A stretch of 64,000 nt of DNA from JACJWR01 sp963752505. GTDB taxonomy: Bacteria; Actinomycetota; Actinomycetes; S36-B12; UBA10799. The stretch spans positions 186,001-250,000 of the forward strand of contig CAVVYM010000010.1 in assembly GCA_963752505.1 (NCBI GenBank), written 5' to 3'. The notes beneath the pieces were generated by a model, which did no database searches, was not told the DNA's origin, and worked only from the letters and a program-made list of their open reading frames with translations. Positions 24,603 through 33,167 of this stretch are shown piece after piece; position 1 is the stretch's first letter; each line of letters begins with the position of its first letter. A program made the translations under genes and the position numbers.

Positions 24603-25673
24603 GTGTTCGAGCGCTGCGACGATTTGGTCGCGGAGTACGACCAACTCGAGCAGCGCCTGTCTGAGCCGGAATTGCATGCCGACCAGGTGGAGGCGCGGCG
24701 CGTCGGAAAGCGGCACGCAATGCTCCGACCGACGGTCGAGACCTACCGTCGGTGGTTGCAGCTCGGCGAAGATCTTGGTGCTGCTCACGAGTTAGCCGCG
24801 GATGACCCCGCATTCGCCGAGGAATCGCGGGAGCTTGCGGCGGAACGCGAGTTGGTCGCGGAGGAATTGGCGGCGCTGCTGGTGCCGCGCGATCCGCTCG
24901 ACGACTCCGACGTGATCCTGGAGATCAAGGCCGGCGAGGGCGGCGAGGAGTCCGCCCTCTTCGCTTCCGATCTCGCCCGCATGTACCAGCGCTACGCCGA
25001 GACCCGCGGTTGGCGTGTCGAGGTGCTCGATGTTGTCGAAAGCGACCTCGGCGGCTATAAAGATCTCGCCCTGGCCGTGAAGTCGGCTGGCTTGCCACAA
25101 CCTGGCATGGCTCCGTTCGCCCGGCTGAAATTCGAGGGGGGCGTGCATCGGGTGCAACGCGTGCCGGTAACCGAATCACAGGGCCGTATCCATACGTCCG
25201 CAGCCGGGGTGCTCGTCTTTCCCGAGACCGAGGACGTGGAAATCGACATCGACCCCAACGATGTCCGGGTCGATGTTTTCCGATCCTCTGGCCCCGGGGG
25301 TCAAAGCGTGAACACCACCGACTCCGCGGTACGACTCACCCACGTGCCGACGGGCATCGTGGTGAGTTGCCAGAACCAGAAGTCGCAACTGCAGAACAAG
25401 GAGCAGGCGATGCGGATACTGCGCGCCCGGCTCGTCGCTGCAGCCGAGGAGAAGGCCGCCGAGGAGGCCTCGGCGATGCGCAAGTCGCAGGTGCGCACTG
25501 TGGACCGCTCGGAACGCATCCGCACCTACAACTTCCCCGAGAATCGCATCGCGGACCACCGCACCGGCTTCAAGGCGTACAACCTTGACGCTGTCCTTGA
25601 GGGTGAGCTTGACCCGGTGGTGCAGTCCTGCATCGACGCTGACACGGCCGCGAGGTTGGCTGGGGCCGAGTGA
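24603..25673 (+). CDS. prfA: Peptide chain release factor 1
   Basis: A 356-residue factor terminating translation at UAA/UAG. GPGGQSVNTTDSAVRLTH (GGQ at about residue 233) catalyses peptidyl-tRNA hydrolysis. RVPVTESQGRIHTSA contains the Pro-x-Thr tripeptide anticodon of RF1 (PVT), separating it from RF2. The start is GTG directly abutting the rpmE stop; translation probably depends on the preceding gene. The stop overlaps prmC, whose product methylates the GGQ Gln. Confidence 0.95.
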   Translation: MFERCDDLVAEYDQLEQRLSEPELHADQVEARRVGKRHAMLRPTVETYRRWLQLGEDLGAAHELAADDPAFAEESRELAAERELVAEELAALLVPRDPLDDSDVILEIKAGEGGEESALFASDLARMYQRYAETRGWRVEVLDVVESDLGGYKDLALAVKSAGLPQPGMAPFARLKFEGGVHRVQRVPVTESQGRIHTSAAGVLVFPETEDVEIDIDPNDVRVDVFRSSGPGGQSVNTTDSAVRLTHVPTGIVVSCQNQKSQLQNKEQAMRILRARLVAAAEEKAAEEASAMRKSQVRTVDRSERIRTYNFPENRIADHRTGFKAYNLDAVLEGELDPVVQSCIDADTAARLAGAE

Positions 25674-26605
25674 TGACGCGGGTCTCCACCCCGTCCCCGT
25701 CGATGCTGCGCCGGGAGGTGCGGGATCGGCTCGCCGCTGCGGGCATCGAATCGGCCGACGCGGAGGCAACCCTCATCGTGGCCGAGGTGCTTGAGGTTCA
25801 GCCAGCGCGACTCGTGATGTCGGCTGATGCGAACCCCGCGCAAGTGGCTCGGGTCGAGGCCCTCACCGCGCGTCGGGTGCGACGTGAGCCGCTGCAGCAT
25901 GTCTTGGGCTGGGCTGGCTTCCGGCGGCTGACCGTCGACGTGGGTCCGGGTGTGTTCGTGCCCCGACCCGAAACGGAAATCCTGGTCGACGAGTGTCTGG
26001 CTGCCCTTGGCGCCAACGAACCCGAGACCCACGTGGCCGCCGAATTGAACCACCCAAGGGCGATTGCGGTGGACCTCTGTTCCGGCTCGGGAGCCATCGC
26101 GTTGGCGCTGGCCGATGAGTTTCCCGGTCTCCGGGCCTACGCCGTCGAAGCGGCGACGCCGGCATTGCCCTGGCTACAGCGCAACATCTCAAAGTGGTCG
26201 GAGCGACTCGCCAAGCGGGGTGCGGAGGTCATCGCCGTGCACGCCGATGCCTGCTCGAATCCGCTGGCAGAACTCGCGGGAACGGTCGACTTGGTGGCGT
26301 CCAACCCGCCGTACATCCCGGCGGACTGCGTTCCCCGCGACCCCGAGGTGGCTAACTTCGACCCGCCCACCGCACTCTACGGCGGGTCGGACGGGTTGGA
26401 AGTTGTGCGGTGTCTGACCGTCACCGCTGCGCGGTTGCTGCGAGCTGGTGGCACCCTCGCCGTGGAGCATGGGGACGAGCAGGGGGAGGACCACCGGACC
26501 GCGGGTGTGCCGGGGGTGTTGCGCGCCTCGGGTTGGTTCGTCGACGTGCACGACGTCGCCGACCTCAACGGCCGACCCAGGGTTACGGTGGCCCGACGGG
26601 CGTGA
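25673..26605 (+). CDS. prmC: Release factor glutamine methyltransferase
   Basis: A 310-residue SAM-dependent N5-glutamine methyltransferase modifying the GGQ of release factors. An N-terminal helical domain, then LQHVLGWAGFRRLTVDVGPGVFVPRPETEILV; the SAM site AVDLCSGSGAIALALA; and the catalytic NPPY at residues 211-214 (SNPPYIP). ATG 25673 shares a base with the prfA stop (TGATG); GTG 25670 is an alternative. The pairing with prfA is functional and conserved. Confidence 0.93.
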   Translation: MTRVSTPSPSMLRREVRDRLAAAGIESADAEATLIVAEVLEVQPARLVMSADANPAQVARVEALTARRVRREPLQHVLGWAGFRRLTVDVGPGVFVPRPETEILVDECLAALGANEPETHVAAELNHPRAIAVDLCSGSGAIALALADEFPGLRAYAVEAATPALPWLQRNISKWSERLAKRGAEVIAVHADACSNPLAELAGTVDLVASNPPYIPADCVPRDPEVANFDPPTALYGGSDGLEVVRCLTVTAARLLRAGGTLAVEHGDEQGEDHRTAGVPGVLRASGWFVDVHDVADLNGRPRVTVARRA

Positions 26606-26615
26606 CAGCCAGGCG

Positions 26616-27257
26616 CTAGCCGATGGTCAGGTCGGCGCAAATGCCCTGCAAATGGCTCGTCGCGACCGATCCGGGCCGCACCAGTATCGGGGGGTTCGCG
26701 GTCACGTCAACCACCGCCGAGGCGCGGGCGGGGTCCATAGTGCCCGCGTCGAGATACACGGCGACTGCGTCACCCACCTGGGCTTGCGCATCGTCGGCGG
26801 TCACAGGTACCGGCATCCCCGAGTAGTTCGCTCCGGTGGCTGCGAGCGGGCCCGTCAGTTCGAGTAGTTCTAAGGCCACCGGATGCAGCGGCATCCGGAT
26901 CGCCACCGAATCTGACCCATCCACGTCCCAGGCGAGCGACGGCTGTTGTTTGGCGATGAGCGTCAGCGGTCCAGGCCATAGAGCGGCGGTGAAGTCGCGG
27001 CCGATCTGCGGCAACGCGTAGGTGAGGGCATCGACCACACCCGGCGTCGCGATCAGCACCGGCAGCGCCGCATCACTCGGCCGGCCCTTGGCCGCCCGGA
27101 GCGCGGCGGTCGCCGTTGGCCGGAAGGCGTCACAGGCGATGGCGTAGGCCGAATCTGTCGGGAGCACCACGAGGGCGCCGCGGCGGATGGCAGACTTGGC
27201 CGCCGCGAGGCCGGTGGCGCGTTCTGCCGGATCCGAGCAGTCGTACCGCTGGCTCAT
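26616..27257 (-). CDS. tsaC: L-threonylcarbamoyladenylate synthase (YrdC/Sua5 domain)
   Basis: A 213-residue YrdC-domain enzyme making threonylcarbamoyl-AMP for t6A37 of ANN-reading tRNAs. AIRRGALVVLPTDSAYAIACDA, KGRPSDAALPVLI, LWPGPLTLIAKQ and SVAIRMPLHPVALELL are the substrate and ATP-binding motifs. The usual PTDTVYGL reads PTDSAYAI here. I start at ATG 27257: a CAGAAT -10-like box lies 7 nt upstream; ATG 27266 is an alternative. It is convergent with prmC and divergent from glyA, with only 35 bases between start codons. In mycobacteria the same gene follows prmC in the same direction, so it is inverted here. Confidence 0.88.
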   Translation of the reverse strand: MSQRYDCSDPAERATGLAAAKSAIRRGALVVLPTDSAYAIACDAFRPTATAALRAAKGRPSDAALPVLIATPGVVDALTYALPQIGRDFTAALWPGPLTLIAKQQPSLAWDVDGSDSVAIRMPLHPVALELLELTGPLAATGANYSGMPVPVTADDAQAQVGDAVAVYLDAGTMDPARASAVVDVTANPPILVRPGSVATSHLQGICADLTIG

Positions 27258-27258
27258 G

Positions 27259-27285
27259 TTGCACATTCTGGCCCCTGCGTACACT
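27259..27285 (+). promoter_or_regulatory. Leaderless promoter of glyA
   Basis: TTGCAC (27259-27264), 15 bp, TACACT (27280-27285), then 7 nt to the ATG at 27293. No ribosome binding site is present. The promoter overlaps the divergent tsaC start region. Confidence 0.55.
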
Positions 27286-27292
27286 GATCGCC

Positions 27293-28555
27293 ATGACAAC
27301 CGTGCCGTTCTGGGGTCCCGATTTCTCTGCGTTGGCCGCGGAGGATCCGGAGATCGCCGACATCCTGCTCGCAGAACTCGATCGGGCCCGAAGTGGCCTC
27401 CAGTTGATCGCCAGCGAGAACTTCACGTCGCCCGCCGTGCTGGCGGCATTGGGTTCAACCCTGAGCAATAAGTACGCCGAGGGCTACCCGGGCAAGCGCT
27501 ACTACGGCGGCTGCTCAGAGGTCGACAAGGCCGAACTTATCGGCATTGAGCGGGCCAAAGAGTTGTTCGGTGCCGAGCACGCGAACCTGCAGCCCCACAG
27601 CGGTGCCAGTGCGAACCTCGCGGTGTACGGCGCCTTCCTGGCACCCGGCGACACGGTGCTGGCGATGAGCCTGCCCCATGGCGGACACCTCACCCACGGT
27701 TCCAAGGTCAACTTCTCGGGCAAGTGGTTCAACGTGGTGTCCTACGGCGTTCGCGAGGACACCGAATTGATCGACTACGACGAGGTACGTGAGCTCGCCC
27801 GCACCCATCAACCAAAGATGATCATTGCCGGTGCCACCGCCTACCCGCGGCTGATCGACTTCGCCGCCTTCCGAGAGATCGCCGACGAGGTCGGAGCGGT
27901 GCTCATGGTCGATGCTGCCCACTTCGTCGGGCTGGTTGCGGGCAAAGCAATCCCGAGTCCGGTGCCGTATGCCGACGTTGTGAGTTTCACCACGCACAAG
28001 GTCCTGCGGGGCCCCCGAGGCGGCATGATTCTCAGCCGGGCCGAGCACGCCGCGAAGATCGACAAGGCCGTATTCCCCATGATGCAGGGCGGTCCGCTGA
28101 TGCACGCGGTGGCGGCCAAGGCCGTGGCGCTGCGTGAGGCTGCCTCCCCGGGCTTCCAGGCGTACGCCGCGGCGGTGATCGACAACGCCCAGGCGCTGGC
28201 GGCGGCGTTGGAGACCCACGGCATGCGCGCGGTGAGCGGCGGCACGGACACCCACCTGGCACTCATCGACGTGCGCGGGCTGGAGGTGACGGGGGCCGAC
28301 GCCGAAGCGCGGTGCGACGCCGCTGGAATCACCCTGAACAAGAATGCAATCCCCTACGACCCGCAGAAGCCCATGATCGCCTCCGGTATCAGGGTCGGCA
28401 CACCCAGCGTCACCACGCAGGGGATGGGCACGTCGGACATGGCGGAGGTGGGTGACCTCATCGCCCAGGCCATCACCGATCCGGCGTCAGCGGCGGACAT
28501 CGCCGAGCGGGTAGAGGCATTGGTGGGCCGCCACCCGGCGTACGATCGGACGTAG
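27293..28555 (+). CDS. glyA: Serine hydroxymethyltransferase
   Basis: A 420-residue PLP enzyme interconverting serine and glycine with tetrahydrofolate. LQLIASENFTSPAVL, NKYAEGYPGKRYYGGC, QPHSGASANLAVY, MVDAAHFVGLVAGK and FTTHKVLRGPRGG (PLP Lys236; the usual Thr after Lys is Val) are the family signatures. ATG 27293 is chosen because a TACACT -10 lies 7 nt upstream. It stands between tsaC and wecA, where the mycobacterial order has none, so it is an insertion or relocation in this lineage. wecA follows after 28 bases. Confidence 0.95.
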   Translation: MTTVPFWGPDFSALAAEDPEIADILLAELDRARSGLQLIASENFTSPAVLAALGSTLSNKYAEGYPGKRYYGGCSEVDKAELIGIERAKELFGAEHANLQPHSGASANLAVYGAFLAPGDTVLAMSLPHGGHLTHGSKVNFSGKWFNVVSYGVREDTELIDYDEVRELARTHQPKMIIAGATAYPRLIDFAAFREIADEVGAVLMVDAAHFVGLVAGKAIPSPVPYADVVSFTTHKVLRGPRGGMILSRAEHAAKIDKAVFPMMQGGPLMHAVAAKAVALREAASPGFQAYAAAVIDNAQALAAALETHGMRAVSGGTDTHLALIDVRGLEVTGADAEARCDAAGITLNKNAIPYDPQKPMIASGIRVGTPSVTTQGMGTSDMAEVGDLIAQAITDPASAADIAERVEALVGRHPAYDRT

Positions 28556-28571
28556 AGCCCGCCCGCGGCGT

Positions 28572-28577
28572 TACCCT
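28572..28577 (+). promoter_or_regulatory. -10 box of a leaderless promoter (wecA)
   Basis: TACCCT, 6 nt before the ATG at 28584, with no ribosome binding site. Confidence 0.5.
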
Positions 28578-28583
28578 GTTCCG

Positions 28584-29696
28584 ATGCGTGAGTACCTGCT
28601 GTGCCTATTCGCAGCAGCGGCGGTGACGTACCTCACGATGCCCATCGTGCGCCTCCTCGCGTTGAAGGCCGGGGCGATGGCCGAAGTTCGCGATCGCGAT
28701 GTGCACTCGGTGCCCATTCCCCGCTGGGGTGGGCTGGGCATGCTGATGGGATTCCTGGCGGCGTTCCTCCTGGCGAGCAAACTCCCGATGATGCGGTCGG
28801 TGTTCGAGATCTCGGATACCCCGCGGGCCATTCTCACCGGCGTCTTCGTCATCGTGATTCTGGGACTGGTCGACGACAAGTGGGGTCTGGATCCGCCGGT
28901 CAAACTGGCGGGTCAGGCGCTGGCTGCCGGCCTCATGGCCTGGCAAGGGGTGCAGATCGTCTGGTTGCCCATCAACGGCACCCTGGTGCTTGACCCGCTC
29001 ACCAGCACCGCGCTCACCACGCTGGTGATAATGATCACGATCAATGCGATCAACTTCGTGGACGGACTCGACGGCCTAGCCGGGGGCATCGTGGCCATCG
29101 CGGCCATGGCCTTCTTCGTCTACGCCTACCTGCTCAGCGTGGACTTCGGCTTCCAGCGGGCGACGCTGGCGACGCTGCTGACCGCGCTGCTCACCGGAAT
29201 CTGTCTGGGATTTCTGCCGCACAACATCAATCCGGCCCGCATCTTCATGGGTGATACCGGGTCCATGCTTATCGGGCTGCTGCTGGGCGCCGCCATGATC
29301 ACCCTGGTGGGGCGCCTCGACCCCAGTGCAGTGCAGGGCGTCACGCTCTTTCCCGCCCTGCTACCAATCGTGCTACCGCTGGCAGTAGTGGCCGTGCCGC
29401 TCATTGATGTTGTTCTGGCGGTGGGGCGAAGAGCCCGGGCCGGCCAAAGCCCGTTCACCGCCGACAAGGGCCACCTGCATCACCGACTGCTCGAGATGGG
29501 CCACTCCCAACGTCGAGCTGTGGGCCTGATGTACGGCTGGACCGCGCTGGTTGCTTTCACGGGTGTTTCGCTGGCCTTCATGAGCGTCGCCGTCTCGGCC
29601 ACTCTCTTCATCATGGGCACTCTGGGCATGGTGCTGCTCGTGCGCCAGACCCCCGTGCCCGAAGGCCCGGTGGGTCAACAGGTGCGAGCGGTGTAG
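28584..29696 (+). CDS. wecA: Undecaprenyl-phosphate N-acetylglucosaminyl 1-phosphate transferase (WecA/TagO/Rfe family)
   Basis: A 370-residue integral membrane enzyme with about 11 hydrophobic segments, moving GlcNAc-1-P from UDP-GlcNAc to decaprenyl/undecaprenyl phosphate, the first step of arabinogalactan or teichoic-acid-type glycopolymers. RDVHSVPIPRWGGLGM, VDDKWGL, NAINFVDGLDGLAGG, FLPHNINPARIFMGDTGSMLIG and DKGHLHHRLLEMGHS are the substrate and Mg-binding loops. It is followed by the ATP synthase cluster exactly as rfe precedes atpB in mycobacteria. The LCP protein at 13.8-15.0 kb could ligate the polymer it primes. Confidence 0.92.
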   Translation: MREYLLCLFAAAAVTYLTMPIVRLLALKAGAMAEVRDRDVHSVPIPRWGGLGMLMGFLAAFLLASKLPMMRSVFEISDTPRAILTGVFVIVILGLVDDKWGLDPPVKLAGQALAAGLMAWQGVQIVWLPINGTLVLDPLTSTALTTLVIMITINAINFVDGLDGLAGGIVAIAAMAFFVYAYLLSVDFGFQRATLATLLTALLTGICLGFLPHNINPARIFMGDTGSMLIGLLLGAAMITLVGRLDPSAVQGVTLFPALLPIVLPLAVVAVPLIDVVLAVGRRARAGQSPFTADKGHLHHRLLEMGHSQRRAVGLMYGWTALVAFTGVSLAFMSVAVSATLFIMGTLGMVLLVRQTPVPEGPVGQQVRAV

Positions 29697-29709
29697 TTTC
29701 GCAGGTGCT

Positions 29710-30186
29710 ATGACTACGCCGACGCCGCCCTCAGATGACCCACGCGTGCCGCCTGCTGCTGCCAGCCGCAGTTCAGACGTAGCGCTGCTCGTCCGAACGC
29801 CCACCGTGATCACCGTGATCGTGGGCATCATCGCGACGATCGTCGGGGGAGTGACCGAAGGCGGCAAGGGCGTGCTAGCCGGCGCCATGGGAACGCTCGT
29901 CGTGGTGCTGTTCTTCGCCGGTGGTCAGCTGGTGGTGGGGCGGGTGCTGCGCACCAACCCGGCCTTGGCTATGAACGCTGCGCTGTTGGTGTACGTGGTG
30001 CAGATCGGTGTGCTGTTCGGGCTCCTGGCGCTGCTGCGAAACGCCACTTTCTTCGCACCGAGAGTTTTCGCTTTCACGGTGCTTCTCTGCGCCCTGACGT
30101 GGATTCTCGGGGCGGTCATCGGCTTTTCCCGCAGCAAGCCGCTGTACGTCGAGCCGGGCTCCGGTCCGCCCTCGTCAGGCTCGTAG
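29710..30186 (+). CDS. AtpI-like small membrane protein
   Basis: A 158-residue protein with a polar Pro-rich N-terminus (residues 1-25) and four hydrophobic segments (about 32-50, 58-76, 88-106, 117-135). Position, between wecA and atpB, equals that of the Rv1303/AtpI-like gene of mycobacteria. AtpI-type proteins help assemble the c-ring or import Mg2+; that role is inferred here from position and topology, since sequence similarity is low. A TAGTTT box overlaps the wecA stop, 10 nt before the ATG. Confidence 0.6.
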   Translation: MTTPTPPSDDPRVPPAAASRSSDVALLVRTPTVITVIVGIIATIVGGVTEGGKGVLAGAMGTLVVVLFFAGGQLVVGRVLRTNPALAMNAALLVYVVQIGVLFGLLALLRNATFFAPRVFAFTVLLCALTWILGAVIGFSRSKPLYVEPGSGPPSSGS

Positions 30187-30256
30187 CCAAGTCCCAGCGC
30201 GACTCGCCCCGCCTGCGTGCATCGACCTCACGCGGTGCTGATAAGTTCATGACGCG

Positions 30257-30529
30257 ATGGCAACCTCGGATGACCGCACCGGACAAGATCGGTCGACGAC
30301 TGACGCCGCCTGGATGATAATGAGCCACCTTTTGGCGGGCATTGTCCTCTACGGCGGAATCGGCTGGTTGCTAAGTCTGTGGCTCGGCCACAGGTCGGCG
30401 CTCATCGCTGTCGGTGTCGTCGTTGGCGTTGTGCTCAGCACCATCCTTGTCCACGCTCGGATCACGCACGCAGATGGCGTGACTGAGGTGACCAGCAAGA
30501 GTCGATTCACGAACGGAGGGCGGCCTTGA
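30257..30529 (+). CDS. AtpZ/AtpI-like F1Fo ATP synthase accessory protein
   Basis: A 90-residue protein with two hydrophobic segments (about 19-40 and 47-67) connected by a short loop with GGIGWLLSLWLGH, the Gly-rich pattern of AtpZ/AtpI-type subunits. Its stop overlaps the atpB TTG start by 4 bases, so it belongs to the ATP synthase operon. Two unlike AtpI/Z-type proteins in a row may form a complex as described for AtpZ-AtpI in other bacteria; this is inference. Confidence 0.65.
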   Translation: MATSDDRTGQDRSTTDAAWMIMSHLLAGIVLYGGIGWLLSLWLGHRSALIAVGVVVGVVLSTILVHARITHADGVTEVTSKSRFTNGGRP

Positions 30530-31380
30530 CCAGCGGCATCGCAGCTACCGTCCCGGCCATTGATGTAGAGCCGGGGTGTGAATCAGCGCACCTCAATGAC
30601 GGCAGCACATGCGGATTCCCGGCCCCGACCACCGGAATCTTCAACCTTGATCCGTACTTCACGTACGACATCTTCGGCATCACCTTCGAGATCTCCAAGC
30701 CAGTCGTGCTGGCCGTGCTCGGTTCAGCCATCATCATCATCTTCTTCCTGGTGGCGTTTGCCCGGCCCCGGCTCATCCCTGGCAAGGTGCAGAGCCTCGG
30801 CGAAATGGCCTATCTATTCATTCGCAACGGCATCGCCCGGGAGACCATCGGACCGGCGGGTGACAAGTGGGTCCCGCTGTTGTTCAGCCTGTTCTTCTTC
30901 GTGTTCGTGATGAACATCTTTGAGGTGATCCCGGGGGCCCAGTTCCCGGTGCCATCGCGAATCGCCTTCCCCGTGACGCTAGCGCTGCTTGTCTGGGTCA
31001 TCTACATGTTCCTCGGCATGAAGCACCAGGGGCCGGTGAAGTTCTTCACCAACATGATGTTCCCGCCCGGGCTGCCGAAGCCGATCTACGTGCTCCTGGC
31101 GCCGATTGAGCTGCTGTCGAACGTGATCATCCGCCCCTTCACGCTGGCGATTCGACTTTTCGCCAACATGTTCGCAGGTCACCTGCTGCTGACGATCTTC
31201 ACCGTAGCCACCTTCTACCTTGCGAGTTTCTCGTTCATCGGGATCGTCGGCTCGGCCACATCGTTCCTGATGACGGTGGTGCTGACCGCCTTCGAATTGC
31301 TGATCATTACCCTGCAGGCATACATCTTCACGCTCTTGACGGCGGTGTACATCGCCGGCTCGCTCCATGCGGAGCACTAG
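30526..31380 (+). CDS. atpB: ATP synthase Fo subunit a
   Basis: A 284-residue membrane stator subunit forming the proton half-channels. The N-terminal 55 residues include two Cys (GCESAHLNDGSTCGFP) on the outer side, followed by six hydrophobic segments. IRPFTLAIRLFANMFAGHLLL contains the essential Arg facing the c-ring Glu. The start is TTG 30526, supported by GGAGGG 6 bases upstream and by overlap with the AtpZ-like stop. The next gene atpE is 76 bases away across a stem-loop. Confidence 0.95.
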   Translation: MTSGIAATVPAIDVEPGCESAHLNDGSTCGFPAPTTGIFNLDPYFTYDIFGITFEISKPVVLAVLGSAIIIIFFLVAFARPRLIPGKVQSLGEMAYLFIRNGIARETIGPAGDKWVPLLFSLFFFVFVMNIFEVIPGAQFPVPSRIAFPVTLALLVWVIYMFLGMKHQGPVKFFTNMMFPPGLPKPIYVLLAPIELLSNVIIRPFTLAIRLFANMFAGHLLLTIFTVATFYLASFSFIGIVGSATSFLMTVVLTAFELLIITLQAYIFTLLTAVYIAGSLHAEH

Positions 31381-31414
31381 TCCCAAAGTTTGACCCACAA
31401 CCTCAAAGGCATGT

Positions 31415-31435
31415 CTCCGCGGGCCGTCCGCGGAG
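31415..31435 (+). other. Intercistronic stem-loop between atpB and atpE
   Basis: Perfect 8-bp arms CTCCGCGG (31415-31422) and CCGCGGAG (31428-31435) with a 5-nt loop, 21 nt before the atpE start and just upstream of its GGAAGAGAG ribosome binding site. Such a hairpin may protect the atpE message or partly terminate, helping set the c-ring stoichiometry. Confidence 0.55.
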
Positions 31436-31456
31436 GCCGAATAAGAAGGAAGAGAG

Positions 31457-31726
31457 ATGCTCCCAACTGTGCTTGAAGTGATCTCGGCGGAGAGCCTGAC
31501 CACTACGGTCTCCACCCTGACCGGCTCTGTCGGATCAATCGGTTACGGTCTGGCCGCAATCGGGCCCGGCATCGGTATTGGCCTTATCTTCGGTAATGGT
31601 GTGCAGGCCATCGCCCGCCAGCCCGAGGCCTACGGTGTGATTCGCCAGAACATGCTGCTTGGTTTTGCCCTCGCTGAAGCGCTGGCCCTGATCGGCTTCG
31701 TCGCTCCCTTCGTGTTCGGCACCTGA
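31457..31726 (+). CDS. atpE: ATP synthase Fo subunit c
   Basis: An 89-residue proteolipid, two transmembrane helices joined by the polar loop ARQPEA (RQP motif). Glu74 in FALAEALALIG is the proton carrier; there is no Gln/Ser set typical of Na+ rings, so H+ coupling is expected. The first 20 residues are a longer N-terminus than in E. coli. A GGAAGAGAG ribosome binding site precedes the ATG. Confidence 0.95.
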   Translation: MLPTVLEVISAESLTTTVSTLTGSVGSIGYGLAAIGPGIGIGLIFGNGVQAIARQPEAYGVIRQNMLLGFALAEALALIGFVAPFVFGT

Positions 31727-31743
31727 GCGAGCAGGTACAGACC

Positions 31744-32295
31744 ATGGGCGCATTGACCACATTGCTTGCGGCGGAAACAGAGGAATTCAACGTCCTCCGT
31801 ATTCCGCTGTACGAAGTAATCATCGCGCTGGTGGCTTTCCTCATCGTTCTGTTGGTGCTGGGCAAGTTCGCGTTGCCCAAGGTGAAGCAGATCCTCGACG
31901 AGCGCGAGGAGGCCATCGCTGGCGGCATCAAGAAGGCTGAGGAAGCCCAGGCGCAGGTGGCCGACTTGAAGGAGCAGATGGAGGCCGAACTCGACGCCGC
32001 GCGTCAAGAGGCGGCCGAGATCCGCACCCAAGCGCAAGCCGACAAGGCGCAGATCATCGAGGAAGCTCGGACCCAGGCGCAAGCCGCGGCCAAGCAGGTC
32101 ACCGACCAGGCAACGGCGGGCATCGAGGCCGACAGTGCCAAGGCGATGTCCGACCTGCGGACCTCAGTGGGTGCGATGGCAGTCGACCTCGCGGGCAAGA
32201 TCGTCGGGGAGAAGCTCACCGACGACGAAGCCTCGCAGCGAGTCGTCGACCGCTTCATCTCCTCACTCGAGGACAGCACGGCAGGACAGTCCTGA
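31744..32295 (+). CDS. atpF: ATP synthase Fo subunit b
   Basis: A 183-residue peripheral-stalk subunit: one transmembrane helix (about residues 26-46) followed by a long, charged coiled coil (KQILDEREEAIAGGIKKAEEAQAQ onward) that dimerises and reaches the delta subunit. Its stop overlaps the atpH ATG (TGATG), so the two stalk subunits are coupled. Confidence 0.93.
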   Translation: MGALTTLLAAETEEFNVLRIPLYEVIIALVAFLIVLLVLGKFALPKVKQILDEREEAIAGGIKKAEEAQAQVADLKEQMEAELDAARQEAAEIRTQAQADKAQIIEEARTQAQAAAKQVTDQATAGIEADSAKAMSDLRTSVGAMAVDLAGKIVGEKLTDDEASQRVVDRFISSLEDSTAGQS

Positions 32296-33116
32296 TGCTC
32301 GGCGCGAGTCGCATCTCCCAGCAGAATCTGCGTGAGGCCCTTGACGCGATCTACGCCGACCCCGCGCGGCGTGAGTCGTTGGCCGAATCGGGCACAGGTG
32401 TCCTGAGCGTGGTGGACGCAGCCGACCGAGAGCGCTCCCTGCGCTCGCTTTGGTCGGACACGTCCACGTCGGATTCGGTCAAGGAAGGTGTGCTGGCGCA
32501 ACTGTTCGGCAGCCGCATTCCCGAGTTGGCGTCAGACGTCGTGACTCGCGTCATCACCTCCCGGTGGTCGAACGCGACCGACATGATGGACGCCCTCGAG
32601 GAGAGTGCGGCTTCGTTGCTGTTCATGGCAGCGGAAGTCGACGGTCGGTTGGACCGCGTCGAAGAGGAACTCTTCCGATTCGACCGGACCCTGGACTCGA
32701 GCCCGGAACTGCAGATGGCGCTGAGCAATCCTGCGACGCCGGCTGAATCCAAGGTTGCCCTGGTGCAGGATCTGCTCGACGGCAAGTCAGACCCGATCAC
32801 CGAGGAACTCCTGGTGTACCTGGCCGGGCACCTGCACGGTCGGCACATGAGCGCGGCGGTGACGCACCTATCGACGTTGGCTGCGGTGCGCCGTGATCGC
32901 GTCGTGGCGGAAGTCACCTCGGCCGTAGTCCTCACCGATGAACAGAAGTCACGCCTGACCGCCGTCCTGAGCAAGATTCAGGGGCGACAGGTGCTCGTGA
33001 ATGTCACTGTCGATCGCAATGTGATCGGCGGTATCCAGGTGCAGATCGGTGACGAGGTCATCGACGGCACCCTCGCAACCCGCATCGAGCAGGCGCGGCG
33101 CCGGCTCACAAGCTGA
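32295..33116 (+). CDS. atpH: ATP synthase F1 subunit delta
   Basis: A 273-residue OSCP/delta subunit linking the b stalk to the top of alpha3beta3. It is the length of stand-alone actinobacterial delta (longer than the 177 residues of E. coli), not the mycobacterial b-delta fusion. The C-terminal VDRNVIGGIQVQIGDEVIDGTLATRIEQARRRL is the conserved delta tail. The ATG overlaps the atpF stop. Confidence 0.92.
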   Translation: MLGASRISQQNLREALDAIYADPARRESLAESGTGVLSVVDAADRERSLRSLWSDTSTSDSVKEGVLAQLFGSRIPELASDVVTRVITSRWSNATDMMDALEESAASLLFMAAEVDGRLDRVEEELFRFDRTLDSSPELQMALSNPATPAESKVALVQDLLDGKSDPITEELLVYLAGHLHGRHMSAAVTHLSTLAAVRRDRVVAEVTSAVVLTDEQKSRLTAVLSKIQGRQVLVNVTVDRNVIGGIQVQIGDEVIDGTLATRIEQARRRLTS

Positions 33117-33132
33117 GAATATTCCCACCGGG

Positions 33133-33144
33133 CCGCCTAGGCGG
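33133..33144. other. 12-bp palindrome in the atpH-atpA gap
   Basis: CCGCCTAGGCGG is a perfect palindrome 16 nt after the atpH stop and 23 nt before the atpA start. It can form a small hairpin at most; significance is unclear. Confidence 0.3.
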
Positions 33145-33167
33145 TCGATGAGTATGAGAGGTCCCAC

